From: an uncultured Massilia sp. | Lineage (GTDB): Bacteria > Pseudomonadota > Gammaproteobacteria > Burkholderiales > Burkholderiaceae_D | Assembly: GCA_913778765.1 (NCBI GenBank) | Contig: CAJYXO010000123.1 | Span: forward strand, 1-64,000 | Length of the DNA: 64,000 nucleotides | Direction: 5' to 3' | In this document: positions 1-6,799 of the stretch, one piece after another | How positions within the stretch are numbered: the stretch's first letter is position 1 | Layout of the letters: each line of letters opens with the position of its first letter | Position numbers and translations under genes: made by a program | Notes under the pieces: model-generated | Databases searched by the model: none | Seen by the model: only the letters and a program-made list of their open reading frames with translations | Told to the model about the DNA's origin: nothing

Positions 1-1195
1 CAACCGCGCGCTGTTCGACCAGATCCAGGCCGTGAATGCTCAGGCCGAGGCCGAGGCGAGGGTGGCCGAAGCGCGCGCAGCGGCGGTGCAAGCCACGAAG
101 GACATGGCCAGCACCCTGTTCGCGGGCGTCAACGATGCTTTTGGCGCGCTTCAGAAGGTGGTCGACCGCGAAAAATCGGCGATCCAGGCCAGCATTTCGG
201 CGCAGACCGCCGCGATGCAGAACCTGCAATCGCTGTCGCAGGCCCTGCACGGTGCGCTCGACAGCTACTCGACGCCGGCCGACGTGCTGGCCGACCGGGC
301 CAGTGCCCAGGCGGAGATCCGCGCGAATCTGGCGATCACGAAGGCCGGCGGCACGCTGTCGGCAGTGCAGATCGATTCGATGAAGCAGGCGCTGAGCGTG
401 GTCACCAAGGACGCGAGCGATCAGTACGGGTCGTATCTGGACTACGCGCGCGACATGGCCAGGACGAAGAGCGAGATCGCGCAGCTGGCCGGCATTACCG
501 ACGATTCACTGTCGGTTGAGCAGCGCTCGCTGACCGCGCTGCAGGACCAGCTCGGGCGCCTCGACGCGATCGTGGCCAACGGCCAGCAGCAGATCGCGGA
601 ATTGACCGGCCAGTCGGTGGCGACGCTGTCGCTGGCTCAGGCGATCGCCGCGATGCAGTCGGCCATCGGTGCGACGAAGACAAACCCAGTTGCGTCCGGC
701 ACTTCGATCATCGCCGGGTTTTACCAAGATCTGCTCGGCCGCGCGCCCGACCAGGCCGGCCTGCAGTACTGGCAGGACGTGCTCGCGAAGGGCAACTCGC
801 TGGATGCGATCCGTTCCGGCTTCATGGAGTCGGACGAGTACAAGGCGCACCAGCGGCTGCTCGGGATCCCCGGCTTCGACGCCGGCGGCGACCACGTTGG
901 CGGGCTGCGCTGGGTCGGAGAGACGGCGCCGGAACTCGAGGCAACCGGCCCGGCGCGGATTCACACCGCGCGGTCGCTGATGGATGCGCTGCGCAGCCCA
1001 TCGGCAAACACCGATGAGCTCGCGGCCGCCGTCGACCGCCTGAACGCCACGGCCGAGCGGCAGGAGGCGGCCATCAAGCGACAGGCTGCCGCCCTGGACC
1101 AGACCCAGCGCAATACCAGGCGCCTGGCAGACACGATCGACGTCCTCACGGAGGGAGGTAAAGCAATGCGGACGAAGGAGACGACGACCCCATGA
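1..1195 (+). CDS. Phage tail tape-measure protein, C-terminal part (partial at left edge)
   Basis: The reading frame is open to the first base, so the visible ~397 residues are the C-terminal end of a longer protein. The N-terminal part seen here is an Ala/Gln-rich helical coiled-coil region, as in tape-measure proteins that set tail length and line the tail lumen. Around residues 230-275 is a DUF4214-like stretch (FYQDLLGRAPDQAGLQYW), followed by a glycine-rich GGDHVGGLRWVGETAPE segment typical of tape-measure C-termini, and then another coiled coil. The stop overlaps the start of the next gene by 4 bases, so the two are probably translationally coupled. The role is assigned from composition, motif and position ahead of the tail-fibre and lysis genes. 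Confidence 0.75.
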   Translation, partial: NRALFDQIQAVNAQAEAEARVAEARAAAVQATKDMASTLFAGVNDAFGALQKVVDREKSAIQASISAQTAAMQNLQSLSQALHGALDSYSTPADVLADRASAQAEIRANLAITKAGGTLSAVQIDSMKQALSVVTKDASDQYGSYLDYARDMARTKSEIAQLAGITDDSLSVEQRSLTALQDQLGRLDAIVANGQQQIAELTGQSVATLSLAQAIAAMQSAIGATKTNPVASGTSIIAGFYQDLLGRAPDQAGLQYWQDVLAKGNSLDAIRSGFMESDEYKAHQRLLGIPGFDAGGDHVGGLRWVGETAPELEATGPARIHTARSLMDALRSPSANTDELAAAVDRLNATAERQEAAIKRQAAALDQTQRNTRRLADTIDVLTEGGKAMRTKETTTP

Positions 1196-2238
1196 GCGAA
1201 TCAGACTTTTACCTGGTGCGCCCGATTCAACTCACCGACGCCAAACTGGTGAGCAGCAGCGTGCCAGAGGCGACGGTGAGCGAGTACAACGCCGCAGCGA
1301 CGTACGCGGCAGGGGTCAGCCGCGGCGTCACTTCAGGCACTGCCCAGGACGTTTATCAGTCCCTGCAGGACGGGAATATTGGGCATTCGCCGGCAACCTC
1401 GCCAACCTGGTGGAAGCTGCTCGGCCGCGTGTACGTGGCATACGCCAGCGGTGTGACGTATGCGAAGGATGACATCGTCACGGACCAGCAAAACCATCTG
1501 CTATACCAGTCGCTCATCGGGGGGAATACCGGCAGGGCATTGTCAGACGAACTTTCGTGGTTTCGACTGGGCGCTACGAACCGCTACAAGATGTTCGACA
1601 AAGCGGTGAACAGCCAGACCGTGGGGCCCGATATGGTTGGTGTCACGGTTGCGCCCGGGGAGGTCGTCAACACGCTGACCTTGCTGAACTTGTCCGGCTC
1701 GTCGGTGACGGTGCAGCAGTCCGACAGCGGCTATTCGCGCACGAAGTCGCTGGTGTCCCATGACGTGCTCAGCTGGTATGACTTCTGGTACCAGGAGCCG
1801 CTCTGGGCCGGCGACGCGGTCTTCGATGATATCCCACCGTATATCTCGTCGACGCTGACCGTTTCGGTCAACAGCCCAGGCAATCAAGCAGGCTTCGGCG
1901 GCTGGTTCCTCGGCAAGGCGAAATTCATCGGGACAACGAAATCGGGCCTTAAAGCCGGAATCCTCAGCTATTCGGGGTCCGAAACGGACAAATTCGGCAA
2001 CACCAACCTGGTGCCGCGCGAGAACGCTAAGCGGATGAATTTCGAGGTGAAGATTCCCAAGGGCTACGAGGACGAGGTCTACCGCTTCCTGAAGAGGGCG
2101 GACAACGTCGAAATGGTTGCGATCGCATCGACGAAATGGGCGATGACGCTTTCGTACGGCTACTTGGGCCAGTGGGAAATTCCACTTTCGGAAGACGAAG
2201 ACGAACTCATGCCGGTCGAATGGCGAGGACTTATTTAA
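1192..2238 (+). CDS. Phage distal tail / baseplate-type protein
   Basis: 348 residues with ATGA overlap to the tape-measure gene. The N-terminal third holds two aromatic repeats of the type Y-x-x-G-x-x-Y-Q-S-L...WW (around residues 35-75 and 80-125). These resemble the small carbohydrate-binding-like repeats often found in phage tail-tip proteins. The C-terminal part (KIPKGYEDEVYRFLKRADN, ending PVEWRGLI) has no motif I can name. Position between tape measure and tail fibre supports a tail-tip role, possibly contacting the host surface. The exact family is not identified. Confidence 0.6.
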   Translation: MSESDFYLVRPIQLTDAKLVSSSVPEATVSEYNAAATYAAGVSRGVTSGTAQDVYQSLQDGNIGHSPATSPTWWKLLGRVYVAYASGVTYAKDDIVTDQQNHLLYQSLIGGNTGRALSDELSWFRLGATNRYKMFDKAVNSQTVGPDMVGVTVAPGEVVNTLTLLNLSGSSVTVQQSDSGYSRTKSLVSHDVLSWYDFWYQEPLWAGDAVFDDIPPYISSTLTVSVNSPGNQAGFGGWFLGKAKFIGTTKSGLKAGILSYSGSETDKFGNTNLVPRENAKRMNFEVKIPKGYEDEVYRFLKRADNVEMVAIASTKWAMTLSYGYLGQWEIPLSEDEDELMPVEWRGLI

Positions 2239-2248
2239 AAGGAAACTC

Positions 2249-3208
2249 ATGGCAATTGATGAACTCCCGGCCGCTCCGGACCCGGCCACCGATCAGCCGC
2301 AGGTGTTCAACCAGAAGGCGGCGGCGATGGTGCTAGCGCTGAAAGCGATGATCCCTCAACTTAACGCTGCGCTTGGCCAGTTTAACGCATCGCTCGCTGG
2401 CGGAGCGTATGCGCTGGCGTATCTGTTCGACGCGACGACGGCTGATGCTGACCCTGGACCCGGAAGGTTGCGCCTATCGAGTGCAACGCAGAATGCTGCA
2501 ACTGTCCTCCGCCTGGATGTGAGTGCTGGTGGTGTTGACGTCAGCGGTATCCTCGATGCATTCGACGCATCGACGAGCACGGTGAAAGGCTCAGTCCGTC
2601 TGGTCAAGGTTGGCGATCCCTCGAAATGGCTGACCTTCGATGTCACGGCGAGGGCGGCGCCAGCCGGCTACCGCAATTTTAGTGTGGCGAACACGGGCGG
2701 CAGCGCGGCGTCTCCATTCGTTGCCGGGGACGGAGTGCTGGTTTTCTTCCAGCGTAACGGAGATAAAGGTCAGGCTGGCGACATGATCGCGCCGATGCTT
2801 CACGTGCGCGAGGAGTACGCGGCGGGGACATCTGCTCCGAGCATCGTAAACAACCAAGTTCGTAATTTAAATGCGACATACGCTAACACTATTGCGGGCG
2901 CTTCGGTCAGCGCTGGTGTCATTACGCTTCCGCCAGGGACGTATGACTTCGACGGTGGGGCCAGCATTGCCAGCAGCGTTAGCCACCGCGTTTATCTGTG
3001 GAATGGCACCGATAGCAATTTCCAGATGATTGGTTCCACCTTAAACCAGGCCGGGTGGTCAAGTGTCAAAGGCCGCGTCAGCTGGTCGACTGGCAATAAG
3101 CAGTTTTCCCTTAAACACGTTGTAACTACGTCAGCAACTGGCGGATCCGCTATCAACGGCGGCACGGTTGAGCCTTACGCGGAAATGATTTTTAGAAAGG
3201 TGGGATGA
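2249..3208 (+). CDS. Phage tail fibre-like protein
   Basis: 319 residues. The start ATG is preceded by AAAGGAAA at a suitable distance. The N-terminus is short and helical (QVFNQKAAAMVLALKAMIPQLNAAL), a common feature of tail-fibre/tail-spike proteins that dock onto the tail. The rest is Gly/Ser/Thr/Ala-rich and apparently beta-rich, ending in a trimerisation-like C-terminal region. Codon use is less GC-biased than in the flanking structural genes, especially after about base 2830, as is common in host-range genes that recombine often. The role is inferred from position and composition; the receptor cannot be predicted. Confidence 0.6.
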   Translation: MAIDELPAAPDPATDQPQVFNQKAAAMVLALKAMIPQLNAALGQFNASLAGGAYALAYLFDATTADADPGPGRLRLSSATQNAATVLRLDVSAGGVDVSGILDAFDASTSTVKGSVRLVKVGDPSKWLTFDVTARAAPAGYRNFSVANTGGSAASPFVAGDGVLVFFQRNGDKGQAGDMIAPMLHVREEYAAGTSAPSIVNNQVRNLNATYANTIAGASVSAGVITLPPGTYDFDGGASIASSVSHRVYLWNGTDSNFQMIGSTLNQAGWSSVKGRVSWSTGNKQFSLKHVVTTSATGGSAINGGTVEPYAEMIFRKVG

Positions 3209-3669
3209 TGGGAAACGTTCGTTATGTAACGTACACGCCCGATGGCGGTCTCGATGGGTGCTATCTACAGGTTCCGCAAGAGGAACATATTGGCCGCATG
3301 ATTGTCATCGATGAAAGCTTAGTTGGCAGTTGGGGCAACTACCGCGCCAATGAAGCCAGAGACGGTGTTGAGTTGGCGCTCCCGCCAACTCAGGCAGAGC
3401 CGATGCCAGTCGTTCCTCTCAAAGTCACTCGCCGCCAGGCGCGCCAGGCTCTCTTGCTCGCCGGCCTGCTGGACGATGTGCCGATCGCGATTGCACAACT
3501 GGACGACGGAACGCCGGAGGGGATGAAAAAGGTACGCATGGCGCAGATCGAATGGGAAGACTCGCTAGAGTTCGAGCGCGCGCGCCCGCTGGTGATCGAA
3601 ATCGCCGCAGCTATTGGGCTTAATGCCGAGGACCTCGACCAGCTGTTCATCTCGGCAGCGGCGCTGTGA
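3205..3669 (+). CDS. Phage tail accessory protein (tail-fibre assembly-like)
   Basis: 154 residues with two adjacent ATG codons at the start and a 4-base overlap with the fibre gene. The C-terminal half (VTRRQARQALLLAGLLDDV...IEWEDSLEFERARPLV) matches a recurrent phage C-terminal segment: 'RRQ-RLAL...GLLD-V...A...W....F-R..P'. That segment is found at the end of many small proteins encoded immediately after tail fibres. Such proteins are often called tail-fibre assembly chaperones, though the function is proved for only some. Translationally coupled to both neighbours. Confidence 0.6.
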   Translation: MMGNVRYVTYTPDGGLDGCYLQVPQEEHIGRMIVIDESLVGSWGNYRANEARDGVELALPPTQAEPMPVVPLKVTRRQARQALLLAGLLDDVPIAIAQLDDGTPEGMKKVRMAQIEWEDSLEFERARPLVIEIAAAIGLNAEDLDQLFISAAAL

Positions 3670-4136
3670 TGCTGCGCGCCGCCTTCTACAAGGGCACGCA
3701 CTCCGGCCTGCCGGGTGTCTACAACCGCCTGGTGCGCTGGTGGACGCACAGCCCTTATTCGCACGTCGAGCTGGTGTTCCCGTGGGGCGTGGCCGCATCC
3801 TCTTCCTACATGGACGGCGGCGTTCGCTTCAAATGCATCGACTTCGACCCGGCTCTCTGGGACTTTGTCGATCTGCCGGCCGATCTGGCCAGCGCCGCAG
3901 AAGACTGGTTCAACGTCCACTATGACGAGCCGTACGACCTGCTGGGCAACCTGCACTTCATAGTTTCCGCCGTCGGCGACGACAAGCGCAAATGGTTCTG
4001 CAGCGAGGCCTGCGCAGCGGCGCTGGGCATGCCGAACCCTGAACGCTTTGACCCTGGCACGCTTCACGCGGCCCTCAGCTTTCTCATCCAACCCGCTTCG
4101 GCGGGTTTTCTTTTATCCGCATCGCCCCAACCATGA
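3666..4136 (+). CDS. Papain-like (NlpC/P60 or YiiX-type) phage protein
   Basis: 156 residues from GTG 3666, or 155 from the adjacent ATG at 3669, overlapping the previous stop. The pattern H-S-x-x-S-H-V-E-L-V-F near the N-terminus and W-F-C-S-E-A-C-A-A-A in the C-terminal half matches the circularly permuted NlpC/P60 (YiiX-like) fold, with His ahead of the catalytic Cys. Proteins of this type in phages sit between tail fibre and lysis genes and may cut peptide or acyl-amide bonds during entry or release. The last ~18 codons run through a strong terminator-like hairpin (4089-4117), so the functional C-terminus may effectively end at LSFLIQP. Confidence 0.6.
   Translation: MMLRAAFYKGTHSGLPGVYNRLVRWWTHSPYSHVELVFPWGVAASSSYMDGGVRFKCIDFDPALWDFVDLPADLASAAEDWFNVHYDEPYDLLGNLHFIVSAVGDDKRKWFCSEACAAALGMPNPERFDPGTLHAALSFLIQPASAGFLLSASPQP
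4089..4117 (+). terminator. Rho-independent terminator-like hairpin inside the 3' end of a gene
   Basis: AACCCGC-TTCG-GCGGGTT followed by a T-rich tract. The stem is GC-rich with a stable TTCG loop. It lies within the last codons of the upstream gene and just before the holin, so it could separate the tail and lysis transcripts or attenuate read-through into lysis. Confidence 0.7.
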
Positions 4137-4147
4137 AGGCGCAAAAC

Positions 4148-4528
4148 ATGAGTGAACCAATTTCCGGCACCGCTGCCGGCGTAGCAGGCTGGAAGATCAT
4201 CGGCGGCCTGGCCGGCATGGGCGCGATCGGCGCCGGACTCGCTGCCTTCGTCGTCATGAGCCTGACGAAACCCAAGACGGATCAGGAGTGGCGGGTCGCC
4301 CTGGTGTGCACGCTGGTCGGCTCGATCGGCGGCGGCGCCGCACTGGTGCGCTACCTCGGCATCCAGAAGTGGGCCGAAGATCCGTTCGGCATGGTGGCTA
4401 TGCTCGCTGTCGTGTTCACCTGCGGCCTGCCGGCCTGGGCGCTCGTCCGTGCGCTGTTCATCTTCCTCGACAAGCGCAAGGATGTCGGCCTTGACGAGAT
4501 CGTCCGCGATGCGAAGGAGATTCTGTGA
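4148..4528 (+). CDS. Putative holin (small membrane protein)
   Basis: 126 residues from ATG 4148, chosen because GAAGGCG lies 7 bases upstream; a start at 4133 would add 5 residues and lie further from any Shine-Dalgarno. Hydrophobic segments: GWKIIGGLAGMGAIGAGLAAFVVM near the N-terminus, VCTLVGSIGGGAALV, and FGMVAMLAVVFTCGLPAWALVRALFIFL. The tail is charged (DKRKDVGLDEIVRDAKEIL). Three membrane segments, small size and position directly before an endolysin gene that it overlaps by 4 bases all fit a holin that permeabilises the inner membrane at lysis. The sequence family is not recognised, so this is assigned by context. Confidence 0.65.
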   Translation: MSEPISGTAAGVAGWKIIGGLAGMGAIGAGLAAFVVMSLTKPKTDQEWRVALVCTLVGSIGGGAALVRYLGIQKWAEDPFGMVAMLAVVFTCGLPAWALVRALFIFLDKRKDVGLDEIVRDAKEIL

Positions 4529-4995
4529 GCCCGAACCGCCGCGCCTTCCTGCAGATGATCGGCGTGAGCGAGCTGACCGCGAAGCTGCTCGCCCGCTCCG
4601 ACGACGGCTACAACGTGCTGGTCGGCAGTACGCCGGACCACCCGTTTCTGTTCGCCAGCTACGCTGACCACCCCCGGCAACTGATCTACCTGCCGAAGCT
4701 GGGCATCAAGTCGTCGGCCGCCGGCCGCTACCAGATCAAGCGGGACATTTTCGACGCCTACAAGGTTCAACTCAAGCTGAAGGACTTCTCGCCCGCTAGC
4801 CAGGACGCGATCGCCATACAGCTGATCCGCGAGTGCAAGGCGCTGGATGACATCGAGGCCGGTCGCCTAGCCACGGCGATCAACAAGTGCCGCTCGCGCT
4901 GGGCGTCGCTGCCGGGCGCCGGCTACGGCCAGCACGAGAACGACTTCGACACGCTGGCCCTGGCCTACCGTCGCTCTGGCGGGGTGCTGGTGTGA
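4525..4995 (+). CDS. R: Phage endolysin, lambda R-like lytic transglycosylase
   Basis: 156 residues, GTG start overlapping the holin stop. It closely follows phage lambda R endolysin: N-terminal R-x-F-L-x-M-I-G-x-S-E (Glu about residue 15, equivalent to the lambda catalytic Glu), Y-x-D-H-P-R-x-L, S-S-A-A-G-R-Y-Q, L-K-D-F-S-P-x-S-Q-D-A-I-A, and C-terminal W-A-S-L-P-G-A-G-Y-G-Q. Lambda R is a lytic transglycosylase (GH104) that cleaves the MurNAc-GlcNAc bond of peptidoglycan with anhydro-sugar formation. No signal peptide is visible, so access to the wall requires the holin. Confidence 0.92.
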   Translation: MSPNRRAFLQMIGVSELTAKLLARSDDGYNVLVGSTPDHPFLFASYADHPRQLIYLPKLGIKSSAAGRYQIKRDIFDAYKVQLKLKDFSPASQDAIAIQLIRECKALDDIEAGRLATAINKCRSRWASLPGAGYGQHENDFDTLALAYRRSGGVLV

Positions 4996-5480
4996 GCCCG
5001 CTGGAGCGCCTGCTGGGCGTCGTGCTGCTGCTGGCCGTGCTGGCGTCCGGCGGCTGGCTGGGCCTGACCCACTACGGTGACGTGCAGTTCGAGGCCGGGC
5101 GCCAAGATGCAATCGCCGAGCGGGCCGCTGCTGATGCAGAGGCCACACGAAAGCGCAACGAAGCGAACGCGGCCCTGGCAGTACGCCAGGCCGTCAGCAA
5201 CGCAACCATCACGGAGAAAAAGCATGAAGAACTTCAGCCTGTTCGCGAGCGCATTGTTACTCAGCGCGTGTACGTCGGCGCCGCGGTATGTGGTGACGGA
5301 CCTTCCGCCGCCGCCCAGGCCGAAAGCGCCGCCGGCGGCATTGGCGCCAATTCACCCGGCCGGCTGGTTCGAGAAGACGTTGAGCGAGATCTTGTCGCGC
5401 TGAAGCTGGCCGTCGAGGAAGACTTGGCCACAGGCCGCGCCTGCCAGGCGACCCTGCGCGAGAATGGTATGGTGCCGTGA
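4992..5480 (+). CDS. Rz: i-spanin Rz
   Basis: 162 residues from GTG 4992, overlapping the endolysin stop. One N-terminal membrane anchor (LLGVVLLLAVLASGGWLGLTHYG) is followed by a charged, Ala-rich coiled-coil periplasmic domain (AIAERAAADAEATRKRNEAN). This is the layout of Rz-type inner-membrane spanins, which bridge to Rz1 and fuse the two membranes in the last step of lysis. A second gene is read in another frame inside it (Rz1, 5224-5403). Assignment rests on layout, position and the nested partner. Confidence 0.85.
   Translation: MSPLERLLGVVLLLAVLASGGWLGLTHYGDVQFEAGRQDAIAERAAADAEATRKRNEANAALAVRQAVSNATITEKKHEELQPVRERIVTQRVYVGAAVCGDGPSAAAQAESAAGGIGANSPGRLVREDVERDLVALKLAVEEDLATGRACQATLRENGMVP
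5224..5403 (+). CDS. Rz1: o-spanin Rz1 lipoprotein, nested in Rz in another frame
   Basis: 59 residues, entirely inside Rz in a different frame. ATG 5224 is preceded by ACGGAG. It has a lipoprotein signal peptide with lipobox LLSAC (Cys about residue 16) and a proline-rich mature part (DLPPPPRPKAPPAALAP), exactly the composition of Rz1 outer-membrane spanins. Together with Rz it forms the periplasm-spanning complex that disrupts the outer membrane. The full overprinting matches the lambda arrangement. Confidence 0.88.
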   Translation: MKNFSLFASALLLSACTSAPRYVVTDLPPPPRPKAPPAALAPIHPAGWFEKTLSEILSR

Positions 5481-5605
5481 TGGAGCTCCACGTCATCATG
5501 CCGCGCGGAGCGGTGCTGGTGGCTCTGGTGGTGGACGGCAAGCTGGTGCTGCCACCGGACCCGCCGCCCGGCGCCGCGCCGGATCAGCCAGCACCCGGCA
5601 AATGA
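5480..5605 (+). CDS. Small phage protein (41 aa)
   Basis: ATG 5480 overlaps the Rz stop (TGATGG), and 41 codons end at TGA 5603-5605. The sequence has a hydrophobic N-terminal half (VIMPRGAVLVALVVDGKLVLP) and a Pro/Ala-rich tail. It resembles the very short proteins often annotated after Rz/Rz1 in prophages, but I cannot name a family. The coupling overlap is the main reason to believe it. The opposite-strand gene 5496-5729 overlaps most of it, so at most one of the two may be real over that interval. Confidence 0.4.
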   Translation: MELHVIMPRGAVLVALVVDGKLVLPPDPPPGAAPDQPAPGK

Positions 5606-5729
5606 GCGCGAAGTCGGCGCCGCGCCTTTCCAGAAACTTGGCAGCGATGCGCACGTCCACACGTTCAGCCAGGGCGACGGCGATTTCGACGTCGGACGAA
5701 AGGCGATAGTTTGAGCGATCGGCAGGCAT
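5496..5729 (-). CDS. Small hypothetical protein
   Basis: 77 residues from ATG at 5729. The first ~55 residues (SSDVEIAVALAERVDVRIAA, then KFLERRGADFALICRVLADP) look like a compact soluble helical domain. The last ~25 are Ala/Pro-rich low complexity, read antisense to the small protein at 5480-5605. No clear Shine-Dalgarno is present. The N-terminal part has a protein-like rather than shadow-like composition, which is why I list it. Function unknown. Confidence 0.4.
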   Translation of the reverse strand: MPADRSNYRLSSDVEIAVALAERVDVRIAAKFLERRGADFALICRVLADPARRRAAGPVAAPACRPPPEPPAPLRAA

Positions 5730-5797
5730 CGGCCGATCGTATCCGACCTGGTCGGTTTAACTGTGATTTTGCTCAAGTGTCAAAGTGGCATTTGTTA

Positions 5798-5817
5798 TAC
5801 TGTATAAAAACACAGTA
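5798..5817 (+). promoter_or_regulatory. LexA (SOS) box upstream of imuA
   Basis: TACTGTATAAAAACACAGTA: a 20-base palindrome with perfect TACTG/CAGTA ends and the CTGT-N8-ACAG core of the gamma/beta-proteobacterial LexA site. It lies 15 bases before the imuA start, with the Shine-Dalgarno CAGGAGC between. Strong evidence for SOS induction of imuA. Confidence 0.9.
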
Positions 5818-5832
5818 TTTCAGGAGCTCAAC

Positions 5833-6570
5833 ATGAATACGGCGCCAGCGCTCGAAGCCCTGCATCCATCCTTATGGCGAGCTTCACAGCTGGCGCGCGG
5901 CCGCACGCGTTGCGTCGATACCGGGCATCCAGCGTTATCGAACCAGCTCCCGGGCGGCGGCTGGCCAGTGGGAACGTTGGTCGACCTGCTCGTGCAGCAG
6001 CCTGGGGTCGGCGAGCTGAGGCTGTTGGCGCCAGCACTGAAGGAAGTGGCCTGCCGGAACGTGGTAATGCTGACGCCGCCACATGTGCCGCAGGCGCTTT
6101 CGTTGGCTGCCTTGGGTATTCCTCCCTCATCGGCGATCTGGTTGCGCGCCGAGCGAACCGCAGACGCGCTGTGGGCTGCCGAGCAAGTGCTTCGCTCGGG
6201 AAGCTGCGGTGCTTTGCTCTTCTGGCCAGGCCTGACATCGGCCAGCAGCGCGCGCCAGCAGCCAGTCCGCGCCGACAGCCTTCGCCGCCTCCATCTGGCC
6301 GCCCAACAGGGCGAAACCCTTTTTTTCAACATGCGACCGCTCGGGTCTGAGACAGACGCCTCGCCGGCGCCGCTGCGCTTGAGCGTGCGCCCGGCACCGG
6401 GCGGGATCAACGTCGGGTTCGTGAAACGGCAGGGGCCGCAGCGAGACGAGCCGCTGTTTTTGCCGATGTCGATCGGCCCGGCTCACATTATCAGGCCTCG
6501 GCATCATCCAATTCCGGAGCAGGCGACTGCATTGCGGAGTACCGTCGAGGCAACGGCCATTCACCAGTAA
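5833..6570 (+). CDS. imuA: Translesion-synthesis accessory protein ImuA
   Basis: 245 residues from ATG 5833 with CAGGAGC 7 bases upstream. It shows the ImuA pattern: LHPSLWRASQLA near the N-terminus, LPGGGWPVGTLVDLL (degenerate RecA/SulA-type P-loop region), QPGVGELRLLAPAL, then VMLTPPHVPQALSLAALGI. ImuA normally works with the catalytically inactive Y-family polymerase ImuB and the error-prone polymerase DnaE2 in DNA-damage mutagenesis. Here no imuB or dnaE2 follows: a terminator and a tRNA fragment come next. The gene is therefore either an orphan carried by the prophage or the left piece of a broken cassette. SOS control is clear from the box just upstream. Confidence 0.85.
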   Translation: MNTAPALEALHPSLWRASQLARGRTRCVDTGHPALSNQLPGGGWPVGTLVDLLVQQPGVGELRLLAPALKEVACRNVVMLTPPHVPQALSLAALGIPPSSAIWLRAERTADALWAAEQVLRSGSCGALLFWPGLTSASSARQQPVRADSLRRLHLAAQQGETLFFNMRPLGSETDASPAPLRLSVRPAPGGINVGFVKRQGPQRDEPLFLPMSIGPAHIIRPRHHPIPEQATALRSTVEATAIHQ

Positions 6571-6612
6571 TGAGGGGCAGCGGAGCCGTCCTGAAAGGCG
6601 ACGAAGGAAATA

Positions 6613-6639
6613 AAAAAGCCACCGCAAGGGTGGCTTTCT
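6613..6639. terminator. Bidirectional rho-independent terminator
   Basis: AAAGCCACC-GCAAG-GGTGGCTTT, with an A-run on the left and T-run on the right, so it can act in both directions. On the plus strand it ends imuA. On the minus strand it lies about 100 bases past the CCA end of the tRNA-His fragment, where a native tRNA terminator would be expected. Confidence 0.8.
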
Positions 6640-6733
6640 AACTTCGGCTCGTTGGAAAATCCAAAAATCCGTTGGAAATTTCACTATCCGAAAAATACAG
6701 ATTCGCGTAACTCGTTGAATCTGAAAGAATTCT

Positions 6734-6781
6734 TGGGGTGGCTGATGGGACTCGAACCCACGACAACAGGAATCACAATCC
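6734..6781 (-). other. 3' part of a tRNA-His gene: integration (att) core
   Basis: On the minus strand this reads GGATTGTGATTCC (anticodon loop with GTG = His), a variable region, the T-arm with GGTTCGAGTCCC, then CAGCCACC and the encoded CCA end. The acceptor 5' strand, D-arm and the 5' base of the anticodon stem are missing: the base preceding GGA does not pair as it should. This is the classic trace left when an element integrates in the 3' half of a tRNA gene and duplicates it. The 3' flank lies to the left, so the inserted DNA should be on the right, where the SIR2 and integrase genes are. No intact tRNA-His was found in the window. Confidence 0.8.
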
Positions 6782-6799
6782 AGTATTCCTAGACCTCAT

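Noticed and set aside
6570-6642. Start of imuB overlapping the imuA stop
   Set aside because: The frame from ATG 6570 runs only 23 codons into the terminator and lacks any Y-polymerase sequence.
6734-6781. A functional tRNA-His gene
   Set aside because: The 5' acceptor strand, D-arm and part of the anticodon stem are absent; the upstream bases do not pair with the acceptor 3' strand.
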